Assembly: GCF_045984285.3 (NCBI RefSeq) | Contig: NZ_JBJQIK030000006.1 | Coordinates: 254,804-318,803, forward strand | Direction: 5' to 3' | DNA from: Rugamonas sp045984285 | GTDB lineage: Bacteria; Pseudomonadota; Gammaproteobacteria; Burkholderiales; Burkholderiaceae_D | DNA length: 64,000 nucleotides | Part shown: positions 23,230 through 32,577 of the stretch, piece after piece | Layout of the letters: every line of letters begins with the position of its first letter | Numbering within the stretch: the stretch's first letter is position 1 | The notes under the pieces: generated by a model | The model's database searches: none | Told to the model about the DNA's origin: nothing | The model's input: the letters and a program-made list of their open reading frames with translations, nothing else | Made by a program: the position numbers and the translations under genes

Positions 23230-23257
23230 GAACTTTGACAACGATTTAGGAAATTCC

Positions 23258-23524
23258 ATGGCAAATACCGCACAAGCGCGCAAACGCGCTCGTCAAGCTG
23301 TTAAGCAAAACGCACACAACTCCGCCCAGCGTTCGACCCTGCGCACCGCCATCAAGGCTGCCCGCAAGGCGATCCAGGCTGGCGACAAAGCTGCTGCGAC
23401 CCAGATCTTCCAGGCTTCCGTGTCGACCATCGACTCGATCGCCGACAAAAAGATCATCCACAAGAACAAGGCCGCTCGCCACAAGAGCCGTCTGGCAGCT
23501 GCCCTGAAGGCACTGTCCGCCTAA
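23258..23524 (+). CDS. rpsT: 30S ribosomal protein S20
   Basis: 88 residues, basic: MANTAQARKRARQAVKQNAHNSAQRSTLRTAIKAARKAI to DKKIIHKNKAARHKSRLAAALKAL. The usual length and sequence for bS20, which binds 16S rRNA early in 30S assembly. ATG 23258 is preceded by TTAGGAAATT; upstream in-frame codons belong to the leader. Single-gene unit with its own promoter and terminator. Confidence 0.97.
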   Translation: MANTAQARKRARQAVKQNAHNSAQRSTLRTAIKAARKAIQAGDKAAATQIFQASVSTIDSIADKKIIHKNKAARHKSRLAAALKALSA

Positions 23525-23568
23525 GTTCGTGGACGGCGGCAGTCGCCGCCAAACAGGTGCACAAGAAT

Positions 23569-23600
23569 AACCCGCATGGCGCAGCCATCGCGGGTTTTTC
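23569..23600 (+). terminator. Terminator after rpsT
   Basis: Stem AACCCGC-ATGGC / GCCAT-c-GCGGGTT with a single bulge and a GCA loop, followed by TTT. It also lies just before the end of the convergent pseudouridine synthase gene and may serve both. Confidence 0.75.
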
Positions 23601-23611
23601 GCTTTTCTGCT

Positions 23612-24190
23612 TCAGTTCCGGCCCGCGCTTCCGCTGCGCAGCTCGGCCGGGTCGACTTCCATCCATTCGCCCGGCATCAGGGGATGGGTGGCCAGGGAAA
23701 TGGCGCCGATGGCGCTGCGCACCAGGCGCAAGGTGGGCAGGCCCACGGCCGCCGTCATGCGCCGCACCTGGCGGTTCTTGCCTTCCTGCAGGGTAATGGC
23801 CAGCCAGGAGGTCGGCTTGTCCAGCCGCACCCGGATCGGCGGATTGCGCGGCCACAGCCACTCCGGTTCGGCAATGCGCACCGCCTTGCAGGGCTGGGTG
23901 ACGAAATCGCCCAGGTCCAGCGGGGCCTGCAGGCGGGCCAGGGCCTCGTCCGTCGCCACCCCGTCCACCTGCACCAGGTACTGTTTCGCTTCCTTGCGGT
24001 CGGGGTGGGCGATGGCGTGCTGCAGCTTGCCGTCGTCGGTCAGCAGCAGCAAACCTTCGCTGTCGGCGTCCAGCCGGCCGGCCGGATACACCTTGGGAAT
24101 CTTCACGTAGTCGGCCAGCGTTTCACGCTCCGGCTGGGGCGAAAACTGGCACAATACATCAAATGGCTTGTTTAATAAGATCAGGGACAT
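23612..24190 (-). CDS. rluE: 23S rRNA pseudouridine synthase, RluE-like
   Basis: 192 residues of the RsuA/RluB/E/F family without an S4 domain, as in RluE. Motifs: LLNKPFDVLCQF, VYPAGRLDADSEGLLLLTDDG with the catalytic Asp in GRLDADSEG, KQYLVQVDG, and ITLQEGKNRQVRRMTAAVGLPTLRLVR. RluE modifies U2457 of 23S rRNA in E. coli; the specificity here is by similarity only. Convergent with rpsT. Confidence 0.88.
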   Translation of the reverse strand: MSLILLNKPFDVLCQFSPQPERETLADYVKIPKVYPAGRLDADSEGLLLLTDDGKLQHAIAHPDRKEAKQYLVQVDGVATDEALARLQAPLDLGDFVTQPCKAVRIAEPEWLWPRNPPIRVRLDKPTSWLAITLQEGKNRQVRRMTAAVGLPTLRLVRSAIGAISLATHPLMPGEWMEVDPAELRSGSAGRN

Positions 24191-24285
24191 TCACGGATTG
24201 TACCGAGACGGTGCATAATGTGGAATACGCCTCTTATGTCTTATAGAAGACCTGGCTGCAAGATTCTTATTTCGGAGATCACACG

Positions 24286-25542
24286 ATGTACCAACATATC
24301 AACGTGCCGGCTGACGGCCAGAAAATCACCGTCAACGGCGACTTCACCCTGAACGTGCCGGATACCCCGATCATCCCTTATATCGAAGGCGACGGTACGG
24401 GCGTGGACATTACCCCGGTGATGATCAAGGTGGTGGATGCGGCCGTGGCCAAGGCTTACGCCGGCCGGCGCAAGATCAGCTGGATGGAAATTTTCGCCGG
24501 CGAGAAGTCGACCAAGGTCTACGGCCCGGACGTGTGGCTGCCGCCGGAAACGCTGGATGTGCTGAAAGATTATGTGGTTTCCATCAAGGGCCCGCTGACC
24601 ACGCCGGTGGGTGGCGGCATCCGCTCGCTGAACGTGGCGCTGCGCCAGGAGCTGGACCTCTATGTCTGCCTGCGCCCGGTGCGCTATTTCGCCGGCGTGC
24701 CGTCGCCGGTGCGCGAGCCCGAGAAGACCGATATGGTGATCTTCCGCGAGAACTCGGAAGACATCTACGCCGGCATCGAATACCAGGCAGGCTCGGAAAG
24801 CGTGAAGAAGCTGATCGAGTTCCTGACGAAAGAAATGGGCGTCAAGAAAATCCGCTTCCCTGAAACTTCGGGCATCGGCATCAAACCGGTGTCGATCGAA
24901 GGCACCGAGCGCCTGGTGCGCAAGGCGATCCAGTATGCGATCGATAACAACAAGCCGTCCGTGACCATTGTCCACAAGGGCAATATCATGAAGTACACGG
25001 AAGGCGGCTTCCGCGACTGGGCCTATGCGCTGGCGCAGAAGGAGTTCGGCGCCGAGCTGATCGACGGCGGCCCATGGTGCAAGTTCAAGAATCCGAAGAC
25101 CGGCCGCGACATCGTCATCAAGGATTCCATCGCCGACGCCTTCCTGCAGCAGATCCTGCTGCGCCCGGCCGAGTACAGCGTGATCGCCACCCTGAACCTG
25201 AACGGCGACTATATCTCGGACGCGCTGGCCGCCCAGGTCGGCGGCATCGGCATCGCGCCGGGCGCCAATATGTCGGATTCCGTGGCCATGTTCGAAGCCA
25301 CGCACGGCACCGCGCCGAAGTATGCCGGCAAGGACTATGTGAATCCGGGCTCGCTGATCCTGTCGGCCGAAATGATGCTGCGCCATATGGGCTGGACCGA
25401 AGCGGCCGACCTCATCATCAGCTCGATGGAGAAGGCCATCACCTCCAAACGCGTCACCTACGACTTCGCCCGCCTGATGGACAGCGCCACCCAGGTGTCC
25501 TGCTCCGGCTTCGGCGAAGTGATGATCGAGCAGATGCAATAA
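24286..25542 (+). CDS. icd: NADP-dependent isocitrate dehydrogenase
   Basis: 418 residues; oxidative decarboxylation of isocitrate to 2-oxoglutarate in the TCA cycle. Family signatures: IIPYIEGDGTGVDITPVMI, substrate-binding RSLNVALRQELDLYVCLRPVRYF, FRENSEDIYAGIEY with the regulatory Ser, and NLNGDYISDALAAQVGGIGIAPGANM. Homodimeric E. coli-type enzyme by length. CGGAG at 24272 precedes the ATG. It is divergent from the pseudouridine synthase gene across 95 bp; a weak TTCACG-18-CATAAT (24190-24219) may be its promoter. Confidence 0.97.
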   Translation: MYQHINVPADGQKITVNGDFTLNVPDTPIIPYIEGDGTGVDITPVMIKVVDAAVAKAYAGRRKISWMEIFAGEKSTKVYGPDVWLPPETLDVLKDYVVSIKGPLTTPVGGGIRSLNVALRQELDLYVCLRPVRYFAGVPSPVREPEKTDMVIFRENSEDIYAGIEYQAGSESVKKLIEFLTKEMGVKKIRFPETSGIGIKPVSIEGTERLVRKAIQYAIDNNKPSVTIVHKGNIMKYTEGGFRDWAYALAQKEFGAELIDGGPWCKFKNPKTGRDIVIKDSIADAFLQQILLRPAEYSVIATLNLNGDYISDALAAQVGGIGIAPGANMSDSVAMFEATHGTAPKYAGKDYVNPGSLILSAEMMLRHMGWTEAADLIISSMEKAITSKRVTYDFARLMDSATQVSCSGFGEVMIEQMQ

Positions 25543-25546
25543 GCCG

Positions 25547-25570
25547 GGGAGGGGGCATCAGCCTCCTCCT
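25547..25570 (+). terminator. GC-rich hairpin after icd
   Basis: Stem of about ten pairs (25547-25556 with 25561-25570, three G-T pairs) around an ATCA loop, starting 4 bp after the icd stop. It has no U-tract, so it may be a 3'-end stabiliser rather than a terminator. Confidence 0.4.
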
Positions 25571-25617
25571 TGAGCGGGCACAACGCGGGAAGGACGCCGC
25601 GCGCGCACCATCTGCGT

Positions 25618-26034
25618 ATGCGACCTCTGCTCTTATATATAGTGTGGTTCGCCGGCGGGAGTTGCGCGCACGCGGCCGGCGCACCGCCGCTGTGCCTGCC
25701 GGACCTGCCGCCCGCCGCCATCCATGTCGGCCCGCCGTCCGGCTGGACGCCGTATGTGGCGCGCGCCATGCAGCTGCAATCCGTCACCCTGCTGGAAGGA
25801 CCGCCCGCCGAAACCGCCGTACTGCGGCGCGATGCCAGCAAGGTCTTGCCGGGCGGCCGGGTCGATATCTGGCGCAACCTGGACGGCCAGCAGCCGAAAT
25901 GGCTTTCCTGTAACTACGGCGCGGCCAGCGAGGTCATGCTGGCCCGGCCGCTGGAGAAAAGCACGCAAAGCTGCAGTGTGACCTACCGCCGCCGCAAGCA
26001 GGGCGGCACCGACATCCGCATCGCCTGCGAATAG
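25618..26034 (+). CDS. STY0301-family small exported protein
   Basis: 138 residues. Hydrophobic signal (MRPLLLYIVWFAGGSCAHA) followed by PPLCLPDLPPAAIHVGPPSGWTPYVARAMQLQSVTLLEGPP and QPKWLSCNYGAASEVMLARPLEKSTQSCSVTY. The GW..LxxVTLLxGPP and WLSCxYG..V.LARPL....CxVTY pattern with paired cysteines matches the STY0301 family as I recall it, a family of unknown function. The frame opens at 25570, but ATG 25618 gives a clean signal peptide. Single gene between icd and a terminator. Confidence 0.68.
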   Translation: MRPLLLYIVWFAGGSCAHAAGAPPLCLPDLPPAAIHVGPPSGWTPYVARAMQLQSVTLLEGPPAETAVLRRDASKVLPGGRVDIWRNLDGQQPKWLSCNYGAASEVMLARPLEKSTQSCSVTYRRRKQGGTDIRIACE

Positions 26035-26050
26035 CCTGGGCGCACAGGCG

Positions 26051-26079
26051 AAAAAAAACCCCGCCGTGGCGGGGTTTTC
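26051..26079. terminator. Bidirectional terminator between the STY0301-type gene and csp
   Basis: Stem CCCCGCC / GGCGGGG (26059-26065, 26068-26074) flanked by eight A on the left and TTTT on the right, so it works in both directions. It lies between two convergent genes. Confidence 0.85.
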
Positions 26080-26095
26080 TCACATCGGGGGCAGA

Positions 26096-26299
26096 TTAGC
26101 TGGCCTGGATGTTGGAAGCTTGCTTGCCTTTAGGGCCTTGCGTGACTTCGAACTGGACCTTTTGACCTTCTTTCAGGGTCTTGAAGCCGTTCATGTTGAT
26201 TGCGGAGAAGTGTGCGAACAAATCCTCACCGCCATCATCAGGAGTGATGAAGCCAAAACCTTTGGAGTCATTGAACCACTTAACGGTACCTGTTGCCAT
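26096..26299 (-). CDS. Cold-shock domain protein (CspA family)
   Basis: 67 residues, one cold-shock domain: MATGTVKWFNDSKGFGFITPDDGGEDLFAHFSAINMNGFKTLKEGQKVQFEVTQGPKGKQASNI. The RNA-binding motifs KGFGFI and DLFAHF are intact. It acts as an RNA chaperone in the cytoplasm. The ATG of MATGTVK is used; a start five codons upstream would add an atypical MKVLF. Its promoter lies about 120 bp upstream, giving the long leader usual for csp genes. Confidence 0.93.
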   Translation of the reverse strand: MATGTVKWFNDSKGFGFITPDDGGEDLFAHFSAINMNGFKTLKEGQKVQFEVTQGPKGKQASNIQAS

Positions 26300-26418
26300 A
26301 AAAAGAACTTTCAATTAAATACGAATCACACGAGCCATAAAAGCAAGAAGCTTCCTGCCCCCTCCTCGACAACTCACTTCTTACCAACGCGTACATTGCT
26401 GCACTCAGTCGATATCGC

Positions 26419-26447
26419 ATTGTTGGCGGAACAATTTTTAATGTCAA
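26419..26447 (-). promoter_or_regulatory. Promoter of the cold-shock gene overlapping an inverted repeat
   Basis: Read on the - strand: consensus TTGACA (complement of 26442-26447), 17-bp spacer, AACAAT (complement of 26419-26424). The -10 is one arm of ATTGTT-GGCGG-AACAAT (26419-26435), a possible operator. The predicted leader is about 110 nt. Confidence 0.65.
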
Positions 26448-26586
26448 GCGCTTTCAGGGAACAATAGTACGATTTATGCAACACCCAAAATTCACACTCT
26501 TGATTTTGCCAAAGCGGGGCCCATCTGCGGCAAGTGGCGAAAACGCGTAAGATGAGAACAAATGGAAATGCCCTTCTAAATGGGCG

Positions 26587-26615
26587 TTGCATCCACCCCG
26601 AAAGCATTAGAATAT
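26587..26615 (+). promoter_or_regulatory. Candidate clpS promoter giving a leaderless transcript
   Basis: TTGCAT (26587-26592), 17-bp spacer, GAATAT (26610-26615), ending 6 bp before the clpS ATG. A start 7 nt after the -10 would fall on the ATG itself. No Shine-Dalgarno is visible before clpS, which agrees with leaderless initiation, but the -10 is weak. Confidence 0.4.
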
Positions 26616-26621
26616 AAGCGT

Positions 26622-26920
26622 ATGGCAACCAAGCATGACACTGACACCGTCCTGGAGCGACAAACGCTTAAACCACCCCCGATGTATCAGGTGGCGTTGT
26701 TAAATGACGACTACACCCCGATGGAATTCGTGGTGGCGATCATTCAGGAGTATTTCAACAAGGACCGTGAAACGGCCACGCAAATAATGCTGAGTGTGCA
26801 CCGCTACGGTAAAGGCGTATGCGGCGTGTTCTCTAAAGATATAGCTTCGACCAAAGTGGAGTTCGTTTTAACGCATGCACGCAAGGCAGGGCACCCCCTG
26901 CAGTGTGTGATGGAGGAAGT

Positions 26921-26924
<4 letters not shown>
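26622..26924 (+). CDS. clpS: ATP-dependent Clp protease adapter ClpS
   Basis: 100 residues. It delivers N-degron substrates to ClpAP. PPPMYQVALLNDDYTPMEFVVAII contains the conserved Asn-Asp-Asp substrate pocket loop, followed by TATQIMLSVHRYGKGVCGVF and THARKAGHPLQCVMEEV. It overlaps clpA by 4 bp (ATGA), so the adapter and its chaperone are translationally coupled. Confidence 0.96.
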
Positions 26925-29224
<2,300 letters not shown>

Positions 29225-29228
29225 GCCC

Positions 29229-29256
29229 AAAAGCCGCCTTCAAGGCGGCTTTTTTC
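29229..29256 (+). terminator. Terminator after clpA
   Basis: Stem AAAAGCCGCC / GGCGGCTTTT with loop TTCAA, then TTT. It starts 4 bp after the clpA stop. Confidence 0.9.
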
Positions 29257-29267
29257 TTCCCAAGAAA

Positions 29268-29332
29268 CTGACACCATGGGGTCAGGCACCACCTGTCACG
29301 TGACACCAGGGGGCCTGACCCCATGGTGTCAG
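29268..29332. repeat. REP-like nested palindrome, GGGGTCAG family
   Basis: Perfect 20-bp arms CTGACACCATGGGGTCAGGC (29268-29287) and its exact reverse complement (29313-29332) enclose a 25-nt loop that contains the 12-bp palindrome TGTCACGTGACA (29294-29305). Short palindromes built on GGTGTCAG/GGGGTCAG occur dispersed in many betaproteobacterial genomes and are linked with REP-associated tyrosine transposases; that assignment is from general knowledge. Only one copy was noticed in the window. Its right arm supplies the stop codon of the LytTR regulator gene. Confidence 0.7.
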
Positions 29333-30060
29333 TATTGGCTCTGGCAGGCGGCCATGTGGCGGAAGTGGGCGGCGCGGCGGCGGGAGACTTCGATGCGCAG
29401 GCCCCCGGTGAGGGCAAGTTCCAGCCCGCCGGCCTGGTTCGGCGCCACTTCCTGCACCGCGTCGAGGTTGACGATGTGCTGGCGGCTCACGCGGAAGAAG
29501 CGCTCCGGCGCCAGCTTCTGTTCCAGCTGCGCCAGTGAACGCAGCATCAGCGGCCGGTGCTCGCCGAAATAGACGCGGGTGTAGTTGCCTTCCGATTCGA
29601 ACAGGCGGATATCGCCGTAGTCCACGAACCAGCAACGGTCCCCGTCCTTGATGAACAGCTTTTGCGGTGCGGGCAGGGCGGGCACGCTCGCCACGCCACG
29701 CGCCAGCTGCAGCCGGAAGGCGGCACGCTCCAGCGCCGCCGCCAGCCGCGTGGCCTGGATCGGCTTTTGCAGGTAGTCCAGCGCATTCACTTCGAAGGCC
29801 TGCAAGGCATAGCGGTCGAAAGCCGTGGTGAAGATGACTTCGGGCGTGCTGTCCAGCGCCTGCAACATATCGAAGCCGCTGCCGCCCGGCATCTGCACGT
29901 CAAGCAGCAGCAGGTCGGGCGACAGGGCTGCGACCTGCTGCACCGCTTCCGCCGCATTGGCTGCTTCGCCCACGATCTCCACCTGCGGATGCGCTGCCAG
30001 CAGGCGCCGCAGCTCCGCACGCGCCAGGCGCTCGTCGTCCACCAGCAGCACGCGCATCAT
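29329..30060 (-). CDS. LytTR-family response regulator
   Basis: 243 residues. Receiver domain (1-115: MMRVLLVDDERLARAELRRLL, phosphoacceptor in PDLLLLDVQMPGGSG, Lys in YLQKPIQ) and C-terminal LytTR DNA-binding domain (about 140-240: LFIKDGDRCWFVDYGDIRLFESEGNYTRVYF, FFRVSRQHIVNLDAV). AlgR/LytT-like. It overlaps the kinase gene by 4 bp. The stop codon and last bases lie inside a REP-like palindrome, which suggests that the element invaded the gene's end. Confidence 0.92.
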   Translation of the reverse strand: MMRVLLVDDERLARAELRRLLAAHPQVEIVGEAANAAEAVQQVAALSPDLLLLDVQMPGGSGFDMLQALDSTPEVIFTTAFDRYALQAFEVNALDYLQKPIQATRLAAALERAAFRLQLARGVASVPALPAPQKLFIKDGDRCWFVDYGDIRLFESEGNYTRVYFGEHRPLMLRSLAQLEQKLAPERFFRVSRQHIVNLDAVQEVAPNQAGGLELALTGGLRIEVSRRRAAHFRHMAACQSQY

Positions 30061-31085
30061 GCAGGCACCTGCAAGGTGGCGCGCACCCAGCCATCGGTCT
30101 CTCGCAGGTCCAGGCTCGCCTCGCGGCCCATGGAGAGGGCAAGGCGCTTGCGTGTATTGGCCAGTCCCACCTGCGTGGAATTCGTGAACGGCACAATCGC
30201 CCCCGCATTCGCAATCTCGATCACTGCCATCTCCGCTTCGCGCCGTGCAGTGATGCGGATATCGCTCCCGGTGGCGCTCATCTCCACGCCGTACTTGACG
30301 GCGTTTTCCACCAGCGTCTGCAGCGACATCGGCGGAATCTTCACCTGGTCCAGCTGGGCATCGATGGTGATCTGCACGCGCAGCCTTTCCTCGAAGCGGA
30401 TCTTCTCGATGGCGAGATAGGCTTCCACTGCTTCCAGTTCGGTGCGCAGCGGCACGGTTTCGGCCTGGCCTGACTGCAGTGCATAGCGCATCAGCCCCGC
30501 CAGCTGGTCGATCATGCGCGCCGCCGACTCCGGATTCTCGTAGATCAGCGCGCGTACGCTGTTCAGGCTATTGAAGAAGAAGTGCGGGTTGACCTGGGCC
30601 TGCAGGGCGCGCAGCTCCACGTCCTTGGCATGCAGTTCCAGCCGCAGCGCTTCCGCTTCCGCATGGGTGGCGCGGCGCAGGGTCAGCATGCCGAAGTAGA
30701 ACAGCGTCCAGGTGAGGAACACGCCGAACCAGAAGATCAGCGCATTCGGCGCCCACTCCCAGCCACGCACTGCACCGAAGGGCTTGAATACCATATAGCC
30801 CGAGGCCATGGCTGCCGTCTGCAGGATGGCCAGCAGCAGGATACCCGCCGCCACCGTGCGCCAGCCAGTGCGGCGCCGCGCCACGATGCGCCCCTTCAGG
30901 AAGCGATGCCACTGGTCCGACAGCAGCATGCCGATGCAGGCGCCCCAGATGCAGACGTAGAGGTACTGGCGGGTGGCGTGCGTGCCAAGGTAGGACAGGA
31001 TGAAAAGGCCGACACCGCTCCAGCCGGCGAGCTGGCAGACCAGGTACCAGTTGATACGGGAGAGCAGCGGGCCTTTGGTGGTCAT
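30057..31085 (-). CDS. LytS/YehU-type sensor histidine kinase
   Basis: 342 residues. Four membrane helices in the first 165 residues (for example LVCQLAGWSGVGLFILSYLG, LLLAILQTAAMASGYMV, ALIFWFGVFLTWTLFYFGML), then the His_kinase domain (LRALQAQVNPHFFFNSLNSVRALI with the phosphorylated His before Phe-Phe-Phe-Asn) and a HATPase domain (LQTLVENAVKYGVE, VGLANTRKRLALSMG). The start MTTKGPLLSR is chosen because the upstream extension is atypical and lies in the intergenic and convergent region. It forms an operon with the LytTR regulator. The signal is unknown. Confidence 0.9.
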   Translation of the reverse strand: MTTKGPLLSRINWYLVCQLAGWSGVGLFILSYLGTHATRQYLYVCIWGACIGMLLSDQWHRFLKGRIVARRRTGWRTVAAGILLLAILQTAAMASGYMVFKPFGAVRGWEWAPNALIFWFGVFLTWTLFYFGMLTLRRATHAEAEALRLELHAKDVELRALQAQVNPHFFFNSLNSVRALIYENPESAARMIDQLAGLMRYALQSGQAETVPLRTELEAVEAYLAIEKIRFEERLRVQITIDAQLDQVKIPPMSLQTLVENAVKYGVEMSATGSDIRITARREAEMAVIEIANAGAIVPFTNSTQVGLANTRKRLALSMGREASLDLRETDGWVRATLQVPA

Positions 31086-31092
31086 GCCGATA

Positions 31093-31950
31093 TTATTTGA
31101 GGAATTGATCGACACGATCATACATCCACTGCGCATCGTCGAGCATGATGAAATGGCGGGCATTCTCGGCGACGGCAATCTGTGCTCCCTTCAGCTGCGC
31201 ATACTGGCTGCGGTAGATCGCCTCCACGGCCGGCAGCGGCATGAACTGCTTGTAGGCCGCATAGGCGCCCAGCACCAGGGTTGGCGCCTTGATGCGCGCA
31301 ATGTTCTGGCGCATATCGTCCGACGCCAGTTCATGCAAGGCATTGGCCACGGCCTTGCGGTCGGAGCGTGCGCCCCATTCCGCAACACGCGCCACGTCGG
31401 CTTCGCCCGTCACCATGCCGGCGATTACGCGCTGCTGGTTCGCTGCATAGCCGGCGGCATCCTGCTGCAGCATCTGGTCGCGCATGCTGGCGGCGATCTG
31501 GGCCATCTGCGGCTGCGTCATCGCAGGGTTGCGCGTTGCGAGCAGGGCAGGCAGGGAGTCGACGATCACCAGTTTGCCGACTTTATCTGGATGGTTTGCG
31601 GCCAGCTTCAGGCCGAGGAAGCCGCCAAGGCTGTGGCCGATGATGATGGGCTTATCCAGTTTCTTGCTGTCGATATAGTCGGCAATCTGCTGTTCCGCCG
31701 TGGCCAATAGCGGCCCGTCGATGGCAGGCTGGCCCGCGAAACCTGCCAGCGTCAGCACGTGGCACTGGCGCGGTCCGCACAGGTGCTGCACTGTGCCTTG
31801 CCACACCTCGCCCGACGAAGCGAGGCCCGGAATCAGGATGATGGGCTGGCCGGTGCCGCTCACGTCCGCCTTGAAGGCGGCGGCTGCCTGTGCTGCGGAT
31901 GCGGCGGCCAGCAGGATGCCGGCCATGGTCGATGCGAAGATCCGTTTCAT
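31093..31950 (-). CDS. Exported alpha/beta hydrolase
   Basis: 285 residues. Signal peptide MKRIFASTMAGILLAAASAAQA. Alpha/beta fold: PIILIPGLASSGEVW (oxyanion strand), nucleophile elbow IIGHSLGGFLGL (Ser), and the C-terminal His in AENARHFIMLDDAQWMYDRVDQFL. The substrate cannot be predicted. Located 7 bp upstream of the kinase start, so it may be co-transcribed with the two-component genes. The start codon and first codons lie in a 16-bp hairpin (see the regulatory feature). Confidence 0.87.
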   Translation of the reverse strand: MKRIFASTMAGILLAAASAAQAAAAFKADVSGTGQPIILIPGLASSGEVWQGTVQHLCGPRQCHVLTLAGFAGQPAIDGPLLATAEQQIADYIDSKKLDKPIIIGHSLGGFLGLKLAANHPDKVGKLVIVDSLPALLATRNPAMTQPQMAQIAASMRDQMLQQDAAGYAANQQRVIAGMVTGEADVARVAEWGARSDRKAVANALHELASDDMRQNIARIKAPTLVLGAYAAYKQFMPLPAVEAIYRSQYAQLKGAQIAVAENARHFIMLDDAQWMYDRVDQFLK

Positions 31951-31980
31951 GATGTGTTCCTCCTTGAAACGGATCTTCGC
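31934..31980 (-). promoter_or_regulatory. Hairpin burying the start codon of the hydrolase gene
   Basis: Perfect 16-bp inverted repeat GCGAAGATCCGTTTCA (31934-31949) and its reverse complement (31965-31980). On the - strand mRNA the loop is AGGAGGAACACATCA, carrying the Shine-Dalgarno, and the TG of the ATG plus codons 2-6 are paired in the 3' arm. The arrangement predicts strong occlusion of initiation unless the stem is opened. Confidence 0.75.
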
Positions 31981-32043
31981 AAGCGGCGCCGTCCGCCGCC
32001 ACGGCCGATGGGACGAGCGGTCGAACGGCGTGACGAACGGCGT

Positions 32044-32517
32044 TCAGTGCGCCTTGCCGCGGCCCAGGTGGTGGCGCGAATACAGGGGATAGATGAACCA
32101 GAGCGAGATCAGCAAGGTAAAGGCGGAGATGCCGCCGACCAGGCTGAGGGTGAGGCTGGCGGTCACGGCGTGCATGACCACGAAGATATCCAGCGCCAGG
32201 GCGGCGGCCAGCGGCGCCAGCGCGTAGCAGATGCTGAGCGAGGATACTTTGATGGCGTGGCGCGAGACGCAGCCCGGTTCTGCCAGCCGGTGGTAGGCGG
32301 CCGGCATCATGATGAGGGCGATGGCAATGACGACGAAGGCCAGTGCGGCCACGTGGCAGTCCTGCACGTACATGGGCAGGTCCTTGAAGCGCTCATTGAA
32401 AACGGCGATTGCCTGGAAGCCGAACAGGGCCTGGATACCCGGCAGCACCATGCGGGCCTCTTCCACAATGCGGCCCATTTCTTCTTTCAGCGATTCCTTT
32501 TCCGATTCCTGTTGCAT
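32044..32517 (-). CDS. DUF6328-like four-helix membrane protein
   Basis: 157 residues. Acidic amphipathic N-terminus (MQQESEKESLKEEMGRIVEEARMVLPGIQALFGFQAIAVF) then helices around 35-55, 65-90, 100-120 and 125-148, with PAAYHRLAEPG between helices 2 and 3. The RMVLPGIQALFGFQ and PAAYHRL blocks match DUF6328 as I recall it; function unknown. It lies between the prpR gene and the hydrolase, both on the same strand. Confidence 0.6.
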   Translation of the reverse strand: MQQESEKESLKEEMGRIVEEARMVLPGIQALFGFQAIAVFNERFKDLPMYVQDCHVAALAFVVIAIALIMMPAAYHRLAEPGCVSRHAIKVSSLSICYALAPLAAALALDIFVVMHAVTASLTLSLVGGISAFTLLISLWFIYPLYSRHHLGRGKAH

Positions 32518-32577
32518 AGTTATTCCAGTAAGCGCGGTAACTGGATTGTAACAATGACAAAAGTTGGGCGGCGCGCG

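Larger units (their letters stand above)
26300..26621. other. Divergent csp/clpS intergenic region
   Basis: 322 bp between divergent genes, AT-richer than average. It contains the csp promoter (26419-26447, - strand) with a long csp leader, a repeated GGAACAAT (26428-26435 and 26458-26465), and a candidate clpS promoter near 26587-26615. No coding sequence is supported here. Confidence 0.55.

Noticed and set aside
24198..24219. TTGTAC and CATAAT upstream of icd as a promoter
   Set aside because: Spacing is only 10 bp; the weaker TTCACG at 18 bp is the only alternative.
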